Assembly: GCF_000717655.1 (NCBI RefSeq)
Contig: NZ_JNZY01000030.1
Location: 1-64,000, forward strand
Direction of reading: 5' to 3'
From: Streptomyces katrae
GTDB taxonomy: Bacteria; Actinomycetota; Actinomycetes; Streptomycetales; Streptomycetaceae
Length of the DNA stretch: 64,000 bases
A program made the translations under genes and the position numbers. The notes under the pieces are model-generated. The model was not told where the DNA came from and did not search any database. It saw only the letters and a program-made list of their open reading frames with translations. Below are positions 36,448 to 45,242 of this stretch, piece after piece. Position 1 is the first letter of the stretch. Every line of letters starts with the position of its first letter.

Positions 36448-38177
36448 GCACCCCAGGCACAGGCACCGCCGGTACCGGCATACGGCTGCACGCCAACGCC
36501 CCCGGCTGGGCCGTCGAAGCCGACGTCGTGGTCGTCGGCTCCGGCGTCGCCGGCCTGACCGCCGCACTGCGCTGCGCCGCCGCGGGCCGCCGTACGGTCG
36601 TGGTCACCAAGGCGCGGCTCGACGACGGCTCCACCCGCTGGGCGCAGGGCGGCATCGCCGCGGCGCTCGGCGACGGCGACACCCCCGAGCAGCACCTGGA
36701 CGACACGCTGGTCGCGGGCGCCGGGCTGTGCGACGAGGCCGCCGTCCGGCTCCTCGTCACCGAGGGGCCGGACGCCGTGCGCCGCCTCATCGCCACCGGC
36801 GCCGTCTTCGACACCTCCGCCGAGACCGGCGAAATAGAGCTGACCCGCGAGGGCGGCCACCACCGCCGCCGGATCGCGCACGCGGGCGGCGACGCCACCG
36901 GCGCCGAGATCTCCCGGGCGCTGGTCGAGGCCGTCCAGGCGGCCGGCATCGAGACCGTCGAGAACGCCCTCGTACTGGACCTGCTGCAGGACGCGCAGGG
37001 CCGTACGGCCGGTGTCACCCTGCACGTCATGGGCGAGGGCCAGCACGACGGCGTCGGCGCGGTCCACGCGCCCGCCGTGATCCTGGCGACCGGAGGCATG
37101 GGCCAGGTCTTCTCGGCCACCACCAACCCGTCGGTGTCCACCGGCGACGGTGTGGCGCTCGCCCTGCGGGCCGGGGCCGAGGTCTCCGACCTGGAGTTCG
37201 TCCAGTTCCACCCGACCGTGCTCTTCCTGGGCCCGGACGCCGAGGGCCAGCAGCCCCTGGTGTCGGAGGCGGTCCGCGGCGAGGGGGCGTACCTGGTCGA
37301 CGGCGACGGCGTCCGCTTCATGGTCGGGCAGCACGAGCTGGCCGAGCTGGCCCCGCGCGACATCGTCGCCAAGGGCATCATGCGCCGGATGCAGGAGCAG
37401 GGCGCGCAGCACATGTACCTGGACGCCCGGCACTTCGGCGCGCAGATGTGGGAGCAGCGCTTCCCGACCATCCTCGCCGCCTGCCGCGCCCACGGCATCG
37501 ACCCGGTGACCGAGCCCGTCCCGGTCGCGCCCGCCGCGCACTACGCCTCCGGCGGCGTACGGACCGACCTGCACGGCCGTACCACCGTCCCCGGCCTGTA
37601 CGCGTGCGGCGAGGTGGCGTGCACCGGCGTGCACGGCGCGAACCGGCTGGCCTCCAACTCCCTGCTGGAGGGCCTCGTCTTCGCCGAGCGCATCGCCGAC
37701 GACATCGTCGCGGGCGCGCCCGCCGGCACCGGCCCGGGCATCCCGGTCCCCGCGACAGGCCCGCTGCAGCCCGCCGAGGCGCGGTACGAGGTCCAGCGCA
37801 TCATGACGGAGGGCGCGGGCGTGCTCCGCTCCGCCGAGTCCCTGCGCACGGCGGCCGCCGCCCTCGAAGACCTGTACGCAACGGCGCTGACGGCGCTGGA
37901 GAGCGACGGCAAGACCGCCGTGCCCGGCACCGAGACCTGGGAGGCCACGAACCTGCTGTGCGTGGCCCGGGTACTGGTCGCCGCCGCCCTGCGCCGCGAG
38001 GAGACCCGCGGCTGCCACTGGCGCGAGGACCACCCCGACCGGGACGACGCCGCCTGGCGCCGCCACCTCGTCGTCCGGCTGTCCGCCACCGAGAAGCGGG
38101 CGCTGGTCGTCACCCCCACCGACTCCGCGGGCCTTCCGTCCGTACAGCACCCCCTGAGCCAGGAGCAGTCATCGTGA
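36444..38177 (+). CDS. nadB: L-aspartate oxidase
   Basis: A 577-residue FAD enzyme that oxidises aspartate to iminoaspartate, the first step of de novo NAD synthesis. It has the FAD-binding motif [18 protein letters not shown], the [20 protein letters not shown] substrate region, LEFVQFHPT, and [20 protein letters not shown] near the end of the flavin domain. The C-terminal helical domain follows. GTG 36444 overlaps the panC stop. The quinolinate synthase gene nadA is not in the window and must lie elsewhere. Confidence 0.96.
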   Translation: MSTPGTGTAGTGIRLHANAPGWAVEADVVVVGSGVAGLTAALRCAAAGRRTVVVTKARLDDGSTRWAQGGIAAALGDGDTPEQHLDDTLVAGAGLCDEAAVRLLVTEGPDAVRRLIATGAVFDTSAETGEIELTREGGHHRRRIAHAGGDATGAEISRALVEAVQAAGIETVENALVLDLLQDAQGRTAGVTLHVMGEGQHDGVGAVHAPAVILATGGMGQVFSATTNPSVSTGDGVALALRAGAEVSDLEFVQFHPTVLFLGPDAEGQQPLVSEAVRGEGAYLVDGDGVRFMVGQHELAELAPRDIVAKGIMRRMQEQGAQHMYLDARHFGAQMWEQRFPTILAACRAHGIDPVTEPVPVAPAAHYASGGVRTDLHGRTTVPGLYACGEVACTGVHGANRLASNSLLEGLVFAERIADDIVAGAPAGTGPGIPVPATGPLQPAEARYEVQRIMTEGAGVLRSAESLRTAAAALEDLYATALTALESDGKTAVPGTETWEATNLLCVARVLVAAALRREETRGCHWREDHPDRDDAAWRRHLVVRLSATEKRALVVTPTDSAGLPSVQHPLSQEQSS

Positions 38178-39172
38178 GCACCCCCGAACAGCACGACCAC
38201 GAGCACGAGCACGCGGAGCTGCCGCTCCTCGACGAGTCCGCGGGCGGCTGCGGCGACGACTGCGGCTGCGGCGACGGCGAGGAGAGCGGCCTGGACCCGG
38301 CGCTGGCCCAGCTGCTGGCCGATGCCGGCCTGGACCCGATCGAGGTCGAGGACATCGCCCACATGGCGATCTCCGAAGACCTGGACGGCGGGGTCGACGT
38401 GACCACGGTGGCCACCGTCCCCGAGGACGCCGTCGCGCACGCCGACTTCACCGCGCGCGAGGCGGGCACGGTCGCCGGCCTGCGCGTCGCCGAGGCCGTG
38501 CTCTCGGTGGTCTGCGAGGACGAGTTCGAGGTCGAGCGGCACGTCGAGGACGGCGACCGCGTGCAGCCGGGCCAGGTGCTGCTGACGGTCAAGGCCCGCA
38601 CCCGGGACCTGCTCACGGGCGAGCGCAGCGCGCTGAACCTGCTGTGCCTGATGTCGGGCATCGCGACGGCGACCCGCAAGTGGGCCGACGAGCTGGAGGG
38701 CACCAGGGCGAAGGTCCGCGACACCCGCAAGACCACGCCGGGCCTGCGCTCCCTGGAGAAGTACGCGGTGCGGTGCGGCGGCGGCGTCAACCACCGGATG
38801 TCGCTGTCGGACGCGGCGCTGGTCAAGGACAACCACGTGATCGCGGCGGGCGGTGTCGCGGAGGCGTTCAAGGCCGTCCGCGAGCAGTTCCCCGACCTGC
38901 CGATCGAGGTCGAGGTGGACACCCTCCAGCAGGTGCGCGAGGCCCTGGACGCGGGCGCGGACCTGATCCTCCTCGACAACTTCACGCCGATCGAGACCGA
39001 GGAGGCCGTCGCGCTGGTCCACGGCCGCGCGGTGCTGGAGTCCTCGGGCCGCCTGACCATGGCCAACGCCCGTACGTACGCGGAGACCGGCGTCGACTAC
39101 CTCGCGGTCGGCGGGCTCACGCACTCGTCCCCGATCCTGGACATCGGCCTGGACCTGCGCGAGGAGCGGTAA
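38174..39172 (+). CDS. nadC: Nicotinate-nucleotide pyrophosphorylase (carboxylating)
   Basis: A 332-residue quinolinate phosphoribosyltransferase, making nicotinate mononucleotide from quinolinate and PRPP. Core motifs are DVTTVATVPE, GERSALNLLCLMSGIATATR, RDTRKTTPGLRSLEKYAVRC, GGVNHRMSLSDAALVKDNH and ILLDNFTP. An extra N-terminal tail of about 45 residues is rich in His, Glu, Asp and Cys (HDHEHEHAE; CGDDCGCGDGEE) and looks able to bind metal. GTG 38174 overlaps the nadB stop. Confidence 0.95.
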   Translation: MSTPEQHDHEHEHAELPLLDESAGGCGDDCGCGDGEESGLDPALAQLLADAGLDPIEVEDIAHMAISEDLDGGVDVTTVATVPEDAVAHADFTAREAGTVAGLRVAEAVLSVVCEDEFEVERHVEDGDRVQPGQVLLTVKARTRDLLTGERSALNLLCLMSGIATATRKWADELEGTRAKVRDTRKTTPGLRSLEKYAVRCGGGVNHRMSLSDAALVKDNHVIAAGGVAEAFKAVREQFPDLPIEVEVDTLQQVREALDAGADLILLDNFTPIETEEAVALVHGRAVLESSGRLTMANARTYAETGVDYLAVGGLTHSSPILDIGLDLREER

Positions 39173-39981
39173 TGCTGCTGACCATCGACGTCGGCAACAC
39201 CCACACCGTGCTCGGCCTGTTCGACGGCGACGAGATCGTCGAGCACTGGCGCATCTCCACCGACCCGCGCCGCACGGCCGACGAGATGGCCGTCCTGATG
39301 CAGGGCCTGATGGGCATGCACCCGATGCTCGGCAGCGAGCTGGGCGACGGCATCCACGGCATCGCGATCTGCTCGACGGTCCCGTCGGTGCTGCACGAGC
39401 TCCGCGAGGTGACCCGCCGCTACTACGGCGACGTCCCCGCGGTGCTCGTCGAGCCCGGCATCAAGACGGGTGTGCCGATCCTGATGGACAACCCCAAGGA
39501 GGTCGGCGCGGACCGCATCATCAACGCGGTCGCAGCCGTCGAGCTCTACGGCGGCCCGGCGATCGTGGTCGACTTCGGTACGGCGACCACCTTCGACGCG
39601 GTCTCCGCGAAGGGCGAGTACGTGGGCGGGGTGATCTCCCCGGGCATCGAGATCTCGATGGAGGCCCTCGGCGTACGGGGCGCCCAGCTCCGCAAGATCG
39701 AGCTGGCGCGGCCGCGCAACGTGATCGGCAAGTCCACGGTCGAGGCGATGCAGTCGGGCGTGGTCTACGGCTTCGCGGGCCAGGTCGACGGGGTCGTCAC
39801 GCGGATGGCCAAGGAGCTGGCCGGCCCGCACGGCGACCCGGGCGACGTCCGCGTGATCGCCACCGGCGGCCTGGCGCCGATGGTCCTCGGCGAGTCCTCG
39901 GTCATCGACGACCACGAGCCGTGGCTGACCCTGATCGGGCTGCGCCTGGTCTACGAGCGCAACGCGCCGAACTTCGACTGA
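39172..39981 (+). CDS. coaX: Type III pantothenate kinase
   Basis: A 269-residue kinase that phosphorylates pantothenate, the first step to coenzyme A. It belongs to the actin-like ASKHA fold: MLLTIDVGNTHTVLGLFDG (phosphate-1), GADRIINAVAA, IVVDFGTATTFDAVS (phosphate-2), and GGVISPGIEISMEAL. It overlaps nadC as TAATG, so the five genes from DUF2520 to coaX form one coupled operon, joining pantothenate and NAD supply. A terminator follows. Confidence 0.95.
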   Translation: MLLTIDVGNTHTVLGLFDGDEIVEHWRISTDPRRTADEMAVLMQGLMGMHPMLGSELGDGIHGIAICSTVPSVLHELREVTRRYYGDVPAVLVEPGIKTGVPILMDNPKEVGADRIINAVAAVELYGGPAIVVDFGTATTFDAVSAKGEYVGGVISPGIEISMEALGVRGAQLRKIELARPRNVIGKSTVEAMQSGVVYGFAGQVDGVVTRMAKELAGPHGDPGDVRVIATGGLAPMVLGESSVIDDHEPWLTLIGLRLVYERNAPNFD

Positions 39982-39988
39982 GGTCCTC

Positions 39989-40021
39989 GGTACGCCGCCG
40001 GCCGCCGGGCGGCGGCGTACC
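39989..40021 (+). terminator. Terminator of the panC-nadB-nadC-coaX operon
   Basis: GGTACGCCGCCG (39989-40000) pairs perfectly with CGGCGGCGTACC (40010-40021) seven bases after the coaX stop codon. There is no strong U-run, as is common in this genus. Confidence 0.75.
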
Positions 40022-40112
40022 GCGGCGACTCACTCATCGCCGTTCTGAAGACTCGGGTCCGACCTGATGAATTAGCTTGGGCCCAACTCGTCGACAGGCA
40101 CAGGACGGTCAT

Positions 40113-40850
40113 ATGGCCCGGGACACGGCGTACTTGAAAGTGGCCGACGCGCTGCGCGCACGGATCCGGGCCGAGGAGTGGCCCGTCGGCGCCAAGCTGC
40201 CGTCCCGGTCCCGGTTCGCCGAGGAGTACGCGGTCGGGCAGAGCGTCACGCAGCGCGCCCTGGAGCTGCTGATCATCGAGGGGCTCCTGGAAGGCCGCGC
40301 CGGCTCGGGCACGTACCGGTGCGCACCGCGCGAGCGGCTGCGCATAGTCCGCTCCCGGCGGCGCCGGCTGGCCGGGCTCGGCGGCGCGGGCGTGACCTGG
40401 GAGTCGCATTCCGCGGCCCGAACGCCGGCCCCGGAGCGGATCGCGGAGCGCCTCGCCGTCCCGCCGGGCGACCCGTGCGTGCTCACCACGTACGAGTTCC
40501 TGTCCGAGGGCCGGCCGGTGGAGATCTGCGAGTCCTGGGAGCCGATGGCGGTCACGGACGGCACCCCGGTCGTCCTGCCGGAGGCGGGCCCGTTCAAGGG
40601 GGCCGGAGTCATCGAGCGGATGCGCTCGATCGGCGTGCTGGTCGCCTCTTCGCTGGAGGTTCCCCGCCCGGGACGGGCGAACCAGCGGCAGGCCAATCTG
40701 CTCGGCATCAGCGTCGGCGACCTGATCACCGAGATCGAACGGACGTACTACGCGACGGACGGCCGGGCGGTGGAGACCGCCGACATCGTGGTCGCCGACC
40801 GCCGCTCCGAGATCGCGTACGAGATCGACTTCCACCCCGGAGACCGCTGA
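40113..40850 (+). CDS. GntR-family (HutC/UTRA) transcriptional regulator
   Basis: A 245-residue regulator with a GntR winged helix (YLKVADALRARIRAEEWPVG; LPSRSRFAEEYAVGQSVTQR; LIIEGLLEGRAGSGTYR) and a C-terminal UTRA ligand domain (LTTYEFLSEGRPVEICESWE; IERTYYATDGRAVETADIVV). HutC-type members sense sugars, amino acids or fatty acids; the ligand here is unknown. ATG 40113 is used; an upstream in-frame ATG (40077) adds a non-conserved tail. It is convergent with a small gene 10 bp downstream. Confidence 0.92.
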   Translation: MARDTAYLKVADALRARIRAEEWPVGAKLPSRSRFAEEYAVGQSVTQRALELLIIEGLLEGRAGSGTYRCAPRERLRIVRSRRRRLAGLGGAGVTWESHSAARTPAPERIAERLAVPPGDPCVLTTYEFLSEGRPVEICESWEPMAVTDGTPVVLPEAGPFKGAGVIERMRSIGVLVASSLEVPRPGRANQRQANLLGISVGDLITEIERTYYATDGRAVETADIVVADRRSEIAYEIDFHPGDR

Positions 40851-40860
40851 CCGGGCCGCA

Positions 40861-41070
40861 TCACGTGCGCCCCGGGGCGTGGCCCAGCCGGCACAGGGTG
40901 GCCCACCAGGGGTGCCGGGCCGCCCGGCCCTCGAGGACCGCCCGGAACTGGGCGTACGTACGGGCCGAGCGCAGGACGGCGACGTCGTCGCGGCCCGGCG
41001 GCGGGGGCATCGGGGCGCCCTGCTGGGAGGCGCGGTAGGTGTCGATGAGGTACTGCTCGATCGCTGTCAT
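40861..41070 (-). CDS. Small conserved hypothetical protein, 69 aa
   Basis: A 69-residue polar protein: MTAIEQYLIDTYRASQQGAP, a Pro-rich turn, and ARTYAQFRAVLEGRAARHPW. It has no membrane segment and no recognised family. ATG 41068-41070 follows GGTGGAGGC. It diverges from the DUF5937 regulator across a perfect palindromic operator (41111-41127), so it is probably controlled by that regulator and may work with it. Confidence 0.72.
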   Translation of the reverse strand: MTAIEQYLIDTYRASQQGAPMPPPPGRDDVAVLRSARTYAQFRAVLEGRAARHPWWATLCRLGHAPGRT

Positions 41071-41110
41071 GCCTCCACCCTGGACCTGCTCGGGCCACCC
41101 CGCACGACGA

Positions 41111-41127
41111 TTGACGCGCCGCGTCAA
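41111..41127. promoter_or_regulatory. Perfect 17-bp ArsR-type operator
   Basis: TTGACGCG (41111-41118) and CGCGTCAA (41120-41127) are exact complements around one C. The site lies between the divergent 69-aa and DUF5937/ArsR genes. TTGACG could also serve as a -35 element, so a bound repressor would occlude polymerase. ArsR-family sites are commonly TTGA/TCAA-ended dyads like this. Confidence 0.7.
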
Positions 41128-41179
41128 TTGACCCGTGTCAGTCCAGGTCACGGGGGGTCCGGCAGGTGAGAATGGGCCG

Positions 41180-42301
41180 ATGAGCGTCACCATCGACATC
41201 GCCGGGCTCCCCGCCGGACGCATCCGTTTCGCGCCCTCGCCGCTCTCCGAGCTCTGCATGACGCTGCACGGCCTGTCGCAGCCCGCCCACCACCCCGGTC
41301 TGGCTTCGTGGACCACCGCCACCGCGGCCGCGCTCGAGCCCTGCCTCGCGGACCGGCTGCTGGAGGGCGATTTCATGTGGCGCAGCTCCTTCTCCGACAT
41401 CTTCATGGCCTTCGCGGGCATCCCCGGCGGCAGCGGCCTGCCCGCCGCGACCCTGGCCGAGGAGCTCGACGTACTCGACCGGATGGACGACGAGCGGTTC
41501 GTGATGGCCGCCCTGGAGCACTGCTGGCTGGCGCTGTACAACGAGGGCGGCGGGCCCTCCCCGCTGAAGAATCCGCAGGCCCGGGCCAAGGCGCTGGAGA
41601 CGGCCGCCGCGCGCGGCCCCCGCCAGCTGGACTTCTCGCTGCGGCTGCTGGACGACACGGCTTCCGTACGGGTGTGGCTGCGGCGGCTCCTGGAGGACTG
41701 CGACGAGGCGTTCTTCGCGGAGACCTGGCGGCGGATCGAGCCGCAGCAGAGCGCGGACGCCCGGCACAAGACGGAGGTCCTGCGCCGCAAAGGGCTGGCG
41801 GCGACGCTGCACGAGGTGTCGCCGGCGCTGAGCGTCGACGAGGCCGCCACGAGGATCACCGTCGACAAGATGGTCCACGGCTCGGCGACCGCGACGGACC
41901 CGGAGACAGGCCCCGGCCTGGTCTTCGTGCCGACGAACTTCGGCTGGCCGCATCTGCTGGTGCTGCACGCGCCCGGCTGGATACCGGTGGTCCACTATCC
42001 GCTCCGCTCCCCCGAACTGCCCGAGCCCGGCTCGGTGGAGCTGCTCCAGCGGCGGATGGAGGCGCTGGCCCATCCAATGCGGATGATGCTGTGCCGGAGT
42101 CTGGCCCGGGCCCCGTACACGACGAGCGAGCTCGCGACCGTGCACGGGATCACGGCGCCGGAGGTGTCGCGGCACCTGTCGGCGCTGAAGAAGGCGGGCC
42201 TGCTGCACACCCGGCGCCAAGGGCGGTACGTCCAGCACCAGTTGGATCTGGGCAAAGTCGCCCGGATCGGCTCGGAGTTCATCGAGGGCATCCTGCGCTG
42301 A
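41180..42301 (+). CDS. DUF5937 family regulator with C-terminal ArsR helix-turn-helix
   Basis: A 373-residue regulator. The large N-terminal DUF5937 domain (IRFAPSPLSELCMTLHGLSQ onward) is helical and of unknown ligand. The C-terminal ArsR winged helix reads LLQRRMEALAHPMRMMLCRS, TTSELATVHGITAPEVSRHL and LKKAGLLHTRRQGRYVQHQL (about 288-360). There is no cysteine metal site of the ArsR/SmtB type, so a non-metal signal is likely. ATG 41180 is chosen. A perfect dyad 53 bp upstream is the probable autoregulatory site. Confidence 0.9.
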   Translation: MSVTIDIAGLPAGRIRFAPSPLSELCMTLHGLSQPAHHPGLASWTTATAAALEPCLADRLLEGDFMWRSSFSDIFMAFAGIPGGSGLPAATLAEELDVLDRMDDERFVMAALEHCWLALYNEGGGPSPLKNPQARAKALETAAARGPRQLDFSLRLLDDTASVRVWLRRLLEDCDEAFFAETWRRIEPQQSADARHKTEVLRRKGLAATLHEVSPALSVDEAATRITVDKMVHGSATATDPETGPGLVFVPTNFGWPHLLVLHAPGWIPVVHYPLRSPELPEPGSVELLQRRMEALAHPMRMMLCRSLARAPYTTSELATVHGITAPEVSRHLSALKKAGLLHTRRQGRYVQHQLDLGKVARIGSEFIEGILR

Positions 42302-42501
42302 GGCCCTCCCGCGGCACAACAGGGCGGACAGTGGCCGGATTTCCACGGCGCAGATTCACCGATATGCGGAATTCATCAACCGGAAACAGCGAAAGCTCTG
42401 GCCAGATCGGCCACCCGGTCTATACCGTGCGTCCACCGTTCCCCCCGCGTACCGCGCACCGCTTCCGTCTGTCTGCTCGTCGTTGTCGTGGAAGGACCTC
42501 C

Positions 42502-44055
42502 ATGCCCTCACGCCGTATAGCCGCAGCAACCGCCGCCCTGGCCGCCGCGGCCCTCGTCTCCCCGCTGGTGCTCGCCGGGCCGGCCGGTGCCACCGGCAGC
42601 CCGCAGAGCGATGCCGCCCGGGGCGACGCACTGGCCAGGAAACTGGTCAAGGACTCGACCGGCAAAGGTGCCAACAACCACCTGAAGGTCTTCCAGTCCA
42701 TCGCCGACTACAACAACGGCACCCGCGTGGCCGGTTCCAAGGGCCACGTGCAGTCCGCCCAGTACGTCGAGGCCGTGATGCGGGCGGCCGGCTACAAGGT
42801 CTCGAAGAACGAGTTCGAGTTCGTGTACGTCGAGACCGTCGCCGAGACGCTGAAGGTCAACGGCGCGGGCGGGCGCGACGTCCCGATCAAGCTGATGACG
42901 TACACGGCGAGCGGCCCGGAGGGCGGGGTGAAGGCGCAGATCGCCGTCGCCCCGGTGGACGCGGACGGCACGAACGGCTGCGAGCCGGGCGACTTCGCCG
43001 CGGGCGCCTTCACGGGCAGGATCGCGCTGGTCAAGCGCGGCGGCTGCCCCTTCGCGGTCAAGCAGGCCAACGCGGCGGCGGCCGGCGCGGTCGGCGCGAT
43101 CATCTACAACAACACCGAGGGCGCCCTCAACGGCACCCTGGGCGCGCCGGACGCGGGCAAGGTCCCGACGGGCGGCGTCACCCGGGCCGAGGGCGAGCGG
43201 CTCGCCGCCGAAGCCGCGGCGGGCCCCGTCGAGGTCACCCTCGACATCCGCGAGTTCCGGGAGAACCGCAAGACGTACAACGTCATCGCGGAGACGCGGG
43301 GCGGCGACGAGAACAACACCGTCTTCCTCGGCGCGCACCTCGACTCGGTCGCGGCGGGCCCCGGCATCAACGACAACGGTTCCGGCTCGGCCGGCATCCT
43401 GCAGGTCGCGCAGCGCCTCGCGAGCAGCCAGAACAAGATCAAGAACAAGGTCAAGTTCGCCTGGTGGTCGGCGGAGGAGTTCGGCCTGCTCGGCTCCGAG
43501 GCGTACGTCGGCGGCCTGACGGACGCGCAGAAGAAGCAGATCAAGCTGTACCTGAACTTCGACATGATCGCCTCGCCGAACGCCGCGTACTTCGTCTACG
43601 ACGGCGACGACTCGGACAAGGTCGGCTCGGGCCCGGGCCCGGAGGGCTCGGCGCAGCTGGAGAAGGGCATCACCGACTTCCTCGACGCGCAGAAGATCCC
43701 GCACGAGGGCTCGGACTTCACGGGCCGCTCGGACTACGGCCCGTTCATCGAGGCGGGCATCCCGTCCGGCGGTACGGACACCGGCGCCGAGGGGATCAAG
43801 ACGGCGGCGCAGGCGGCGAAGTTCGGCGGGCAGGCGGGTGTCGCGTACGACGTGAACTACCACGGCAAGGGCGACGACATCACGAACATCAACCAGAAGG
43901 CGCTGGACATCAACGTGGACGTGATCGCGAACGCGGTCGGTCACTACGCCTTCGACCTGGCCCCGCTGACGCAGCCGGTCGCCTCGGCGCCGACCACCGG
44001 CGGCAGCAGCGGCGGCGGCCTCCGCCCGGGCCACGACCACGAAGCCACCGAGTAG
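42502..44055 (+). CDS. Secreted M28-family zinc aminopeptidase with PA domain
   Basis: A 517-residue secreted peptidase. A signal peptide (1-30, cleavage after AGA) is followed by a PA (protease-associated) insert with GRIALVKRGGCPFAVKQANA. The M28 catalytic domain has zinc ligands and catalytic acids in FLGAHLDSVAAGPGINDNGS (His, Asp), WWSAEEFGLLGSEAY (catalytic Glu-Glu), LNFDMI (Asp) and the His in DVNYHGKGDD. It resembles the Streptomyces griseus aminopeptidase, which removes N-terminal hydrophobic residues. ATG 42502 follows GGAAGGACC. Likely for nutrient peptide use. Confidence 0.94.
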   Translation: MPSRRIAAATAALAAAALVSPLVLAGPAGATGSPQSDAARGDALARKLVKDSTGKGANNHLKVFQSIADYNNGTRVAGSKGHVQSAQYVEAVMRAAGYKVSKNEFEFVYVETVAETLKVNGAGGRDVPIKLMTYTASGPEGGVKAQIAVAPVDADGTNGCEPGDFAAGAFTGRIALVKRGGCPFAVKQANAAAAGAVGAIIYNNTEGALNGTLGAPDAGKVPTGGVTRAEGERLAAEAAAGPVEVTLDIREFRENRKTYNVIAETRGGDENNTVFLGAHLDSVAAGPGINDNGSGSAGILQVAQRLASSQNKIKNKVKFAWWSAEEFGLLGSEAYVGGLTDAQKKQIKLYLNFDMIASPNAAYFVYDGDDSDKVGSGPGPEGSAQLEKGITDFLDAQKIPHEGSDFTGRSDYGPFIEAGIPSGGTDTGAEGIKTAAQAAKFGGQAGVAYDVNYHGKGDDITNINQKALDINVDVIANAVGHYAFDLAPLTQPVASAPTTGGSSGGGLRPGHDHEATE

Positions 44056-44064
44056 ACGTTCCGC

Positions 44065-44092
44065 GGCTCCGCCCCCGACCCGGGGCGGAGCC
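44065..44092. terminator. Bidirectional terminator after the M28 peptidase
   Basis: GGCTCCGCCCC (44065-44075) and GGGGCGGAGCC (44082-44092) form a perfect 11-bp stem with a six-base loop, nine bases past the peptidase stop and before the convergent methyltransferase gene. Confidence 0.75.
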
Positions 44093-44145
44093 CGGTGAAC
44101 GGGAGAAGAGCGGGTGGGGGACGGCCCCGCGCAGCGGACTCGGGG

Positions 44146-45135
44146 TCAGGCCGGCCAGGGGGCGACCCCGACCGGCTGGATCAGCCAGGCGAAGTCGCCG
44201 AGCCCGCCGCGGGCGGTGAGTTCCGCCGCCTCGCCGGCGGAGGCGAGGGCCCGGACGTACCCCGCCGGGTCCGTGGAGGCCATCGCCAGCGGGGGGCGGG
44301 CCCCCGAGACCCCGAGAAGGCCCAGGGCCTCGCGCTGCGAAACCAGCACCGCCCCCTCCCCCGCGCACGCGTCCATGGCCACGTGAGCCGTCACATCGCA
44401 CGTACCGTCCGGCACCGCCGCGACCTCCCGCCCCCCGCGAAAGCCCGTCAGGGTGCCGTACGGGGGCCGGGCGTCCAGGACGTGCGCGTAGTCCACGGCC
44501 ACCGCCAGCCCCCGCTCCACCGAGCGAACGGCAACCGCCCACGCCTCGTCCCGCGCCCGCCCGATCTCCGACCGGCCGGGCCCAGGCCACCACCGCTCCA
44601 GCCATGCCCGGTCCGCGCCGGACACCGCCGGCCCGCGGCTCTCCGTACCGGCCCGGTCGACCAGTACGTAGTGCCCGTCCTCCGCCACGTCCAGCGGTAC
44701 GTTGTCCAGCCACTCGTTCGCGAACAGCAGGCCCCGCGTCCCCGCGGGCGGCTCCGCCACCCACCGGATCCGCGGATCGAGCCCGTCCGGCCGCTCCGCC
44801 CGCTCCACCGCCCAGGCCCGCACCCGCGCCGCGACCTCCGCCGGGAGCGCGCCCAGCACGCCGGTCAGCAGCTCCCCCCGCCCCGCCCCGACGTCGACCA
44901 GGTCCAGCCCCTGCGGATGCCCGAGCTCGGCGTCCACCCGCTGCAGCAGGCGCGCCACCGCCCCCGCGTACAGCGGCGAGGCGTGCACGGAGGTGCGGAA
45001 GTGCCCGGCCGGGCCCGGCCCGCCCCGCCGGACGTAGAACCCGTCCGGCCCGTACAGCGCGGCCTCCATCGCCGTCCGCCACCGGACCGGAACCGGAACC
45101 GGAACCGGATCTGCGACTTCTCCCTGAGTGCTCAT
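44146..45135 (-). CDS. MidA/NDUFAF7-family SAM-dependent methyltransferase
   Basis: A 329-residue class I methyltransferase. SAM motif [19 protein letters not shown] is followed by [23 protein letters not shown] and [20 protein letters not shown] then [11 protein letters not shown], a succession typical of the MidA/NDUFAF7 family. The mitochondrial member dimethylates an arginine of the 49-kDa (NuoD-type) subunit of complex I during assembly. A solitary nuoD paralogue lies 4 kb away. A hexanucleotide repeat gives VPVPVPV near the N-terminus. ATG 45133-45135 is used. Confidence 0.87.
   Translation of the reverse strand: MSTQGEVADPVPVPVPVRWRTAMEAALYGPDGFYVRRGGPGPAGHFRTSVHASPLYAGAVARLLQRVDAELGHPQGLDLVDVGAGRGELLTGVLGALPAEVAARVRAWAVERAERPDGLDPRIRWVAEPPAGTRGLLFANEWLDNVPLDVAEDGHYVLVDRAGTESRGPAVSGADRAWLERWWPGPGRSEIGRARDEAWAVAVRSVERGLAVAVDYAHVLDARPPYGTLTGFRGGREVAAVPDGTCDVTAHVAMDACAGEGAVLVSQREALGLLGVSGARPPLAMASTDPAGYVRALASAGEAAELTARGGLGDFAWLIQPVGVAPWPA
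45085..45108. repeat. AACCGG hexanucleotide tandem repeat inside the methyltransferase gene
   Basis: Nearly four copies of AACCGG encode alternating Val-Pro near residues 10-17 of the methyltransferase. Being a multiple of three, length changes keep the frame. Confidence 0.8.
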
Positions 45136-45242
45136 CCCCGAAAGGTTAAGCTCGGCCTCCACCTTGGGGAGTACACCTCCGTCACACGGATCGCACCTGT
45201 GGTTGACTCCAGCACCTATCTCCTTTGCCTACTCTGGGTTAC

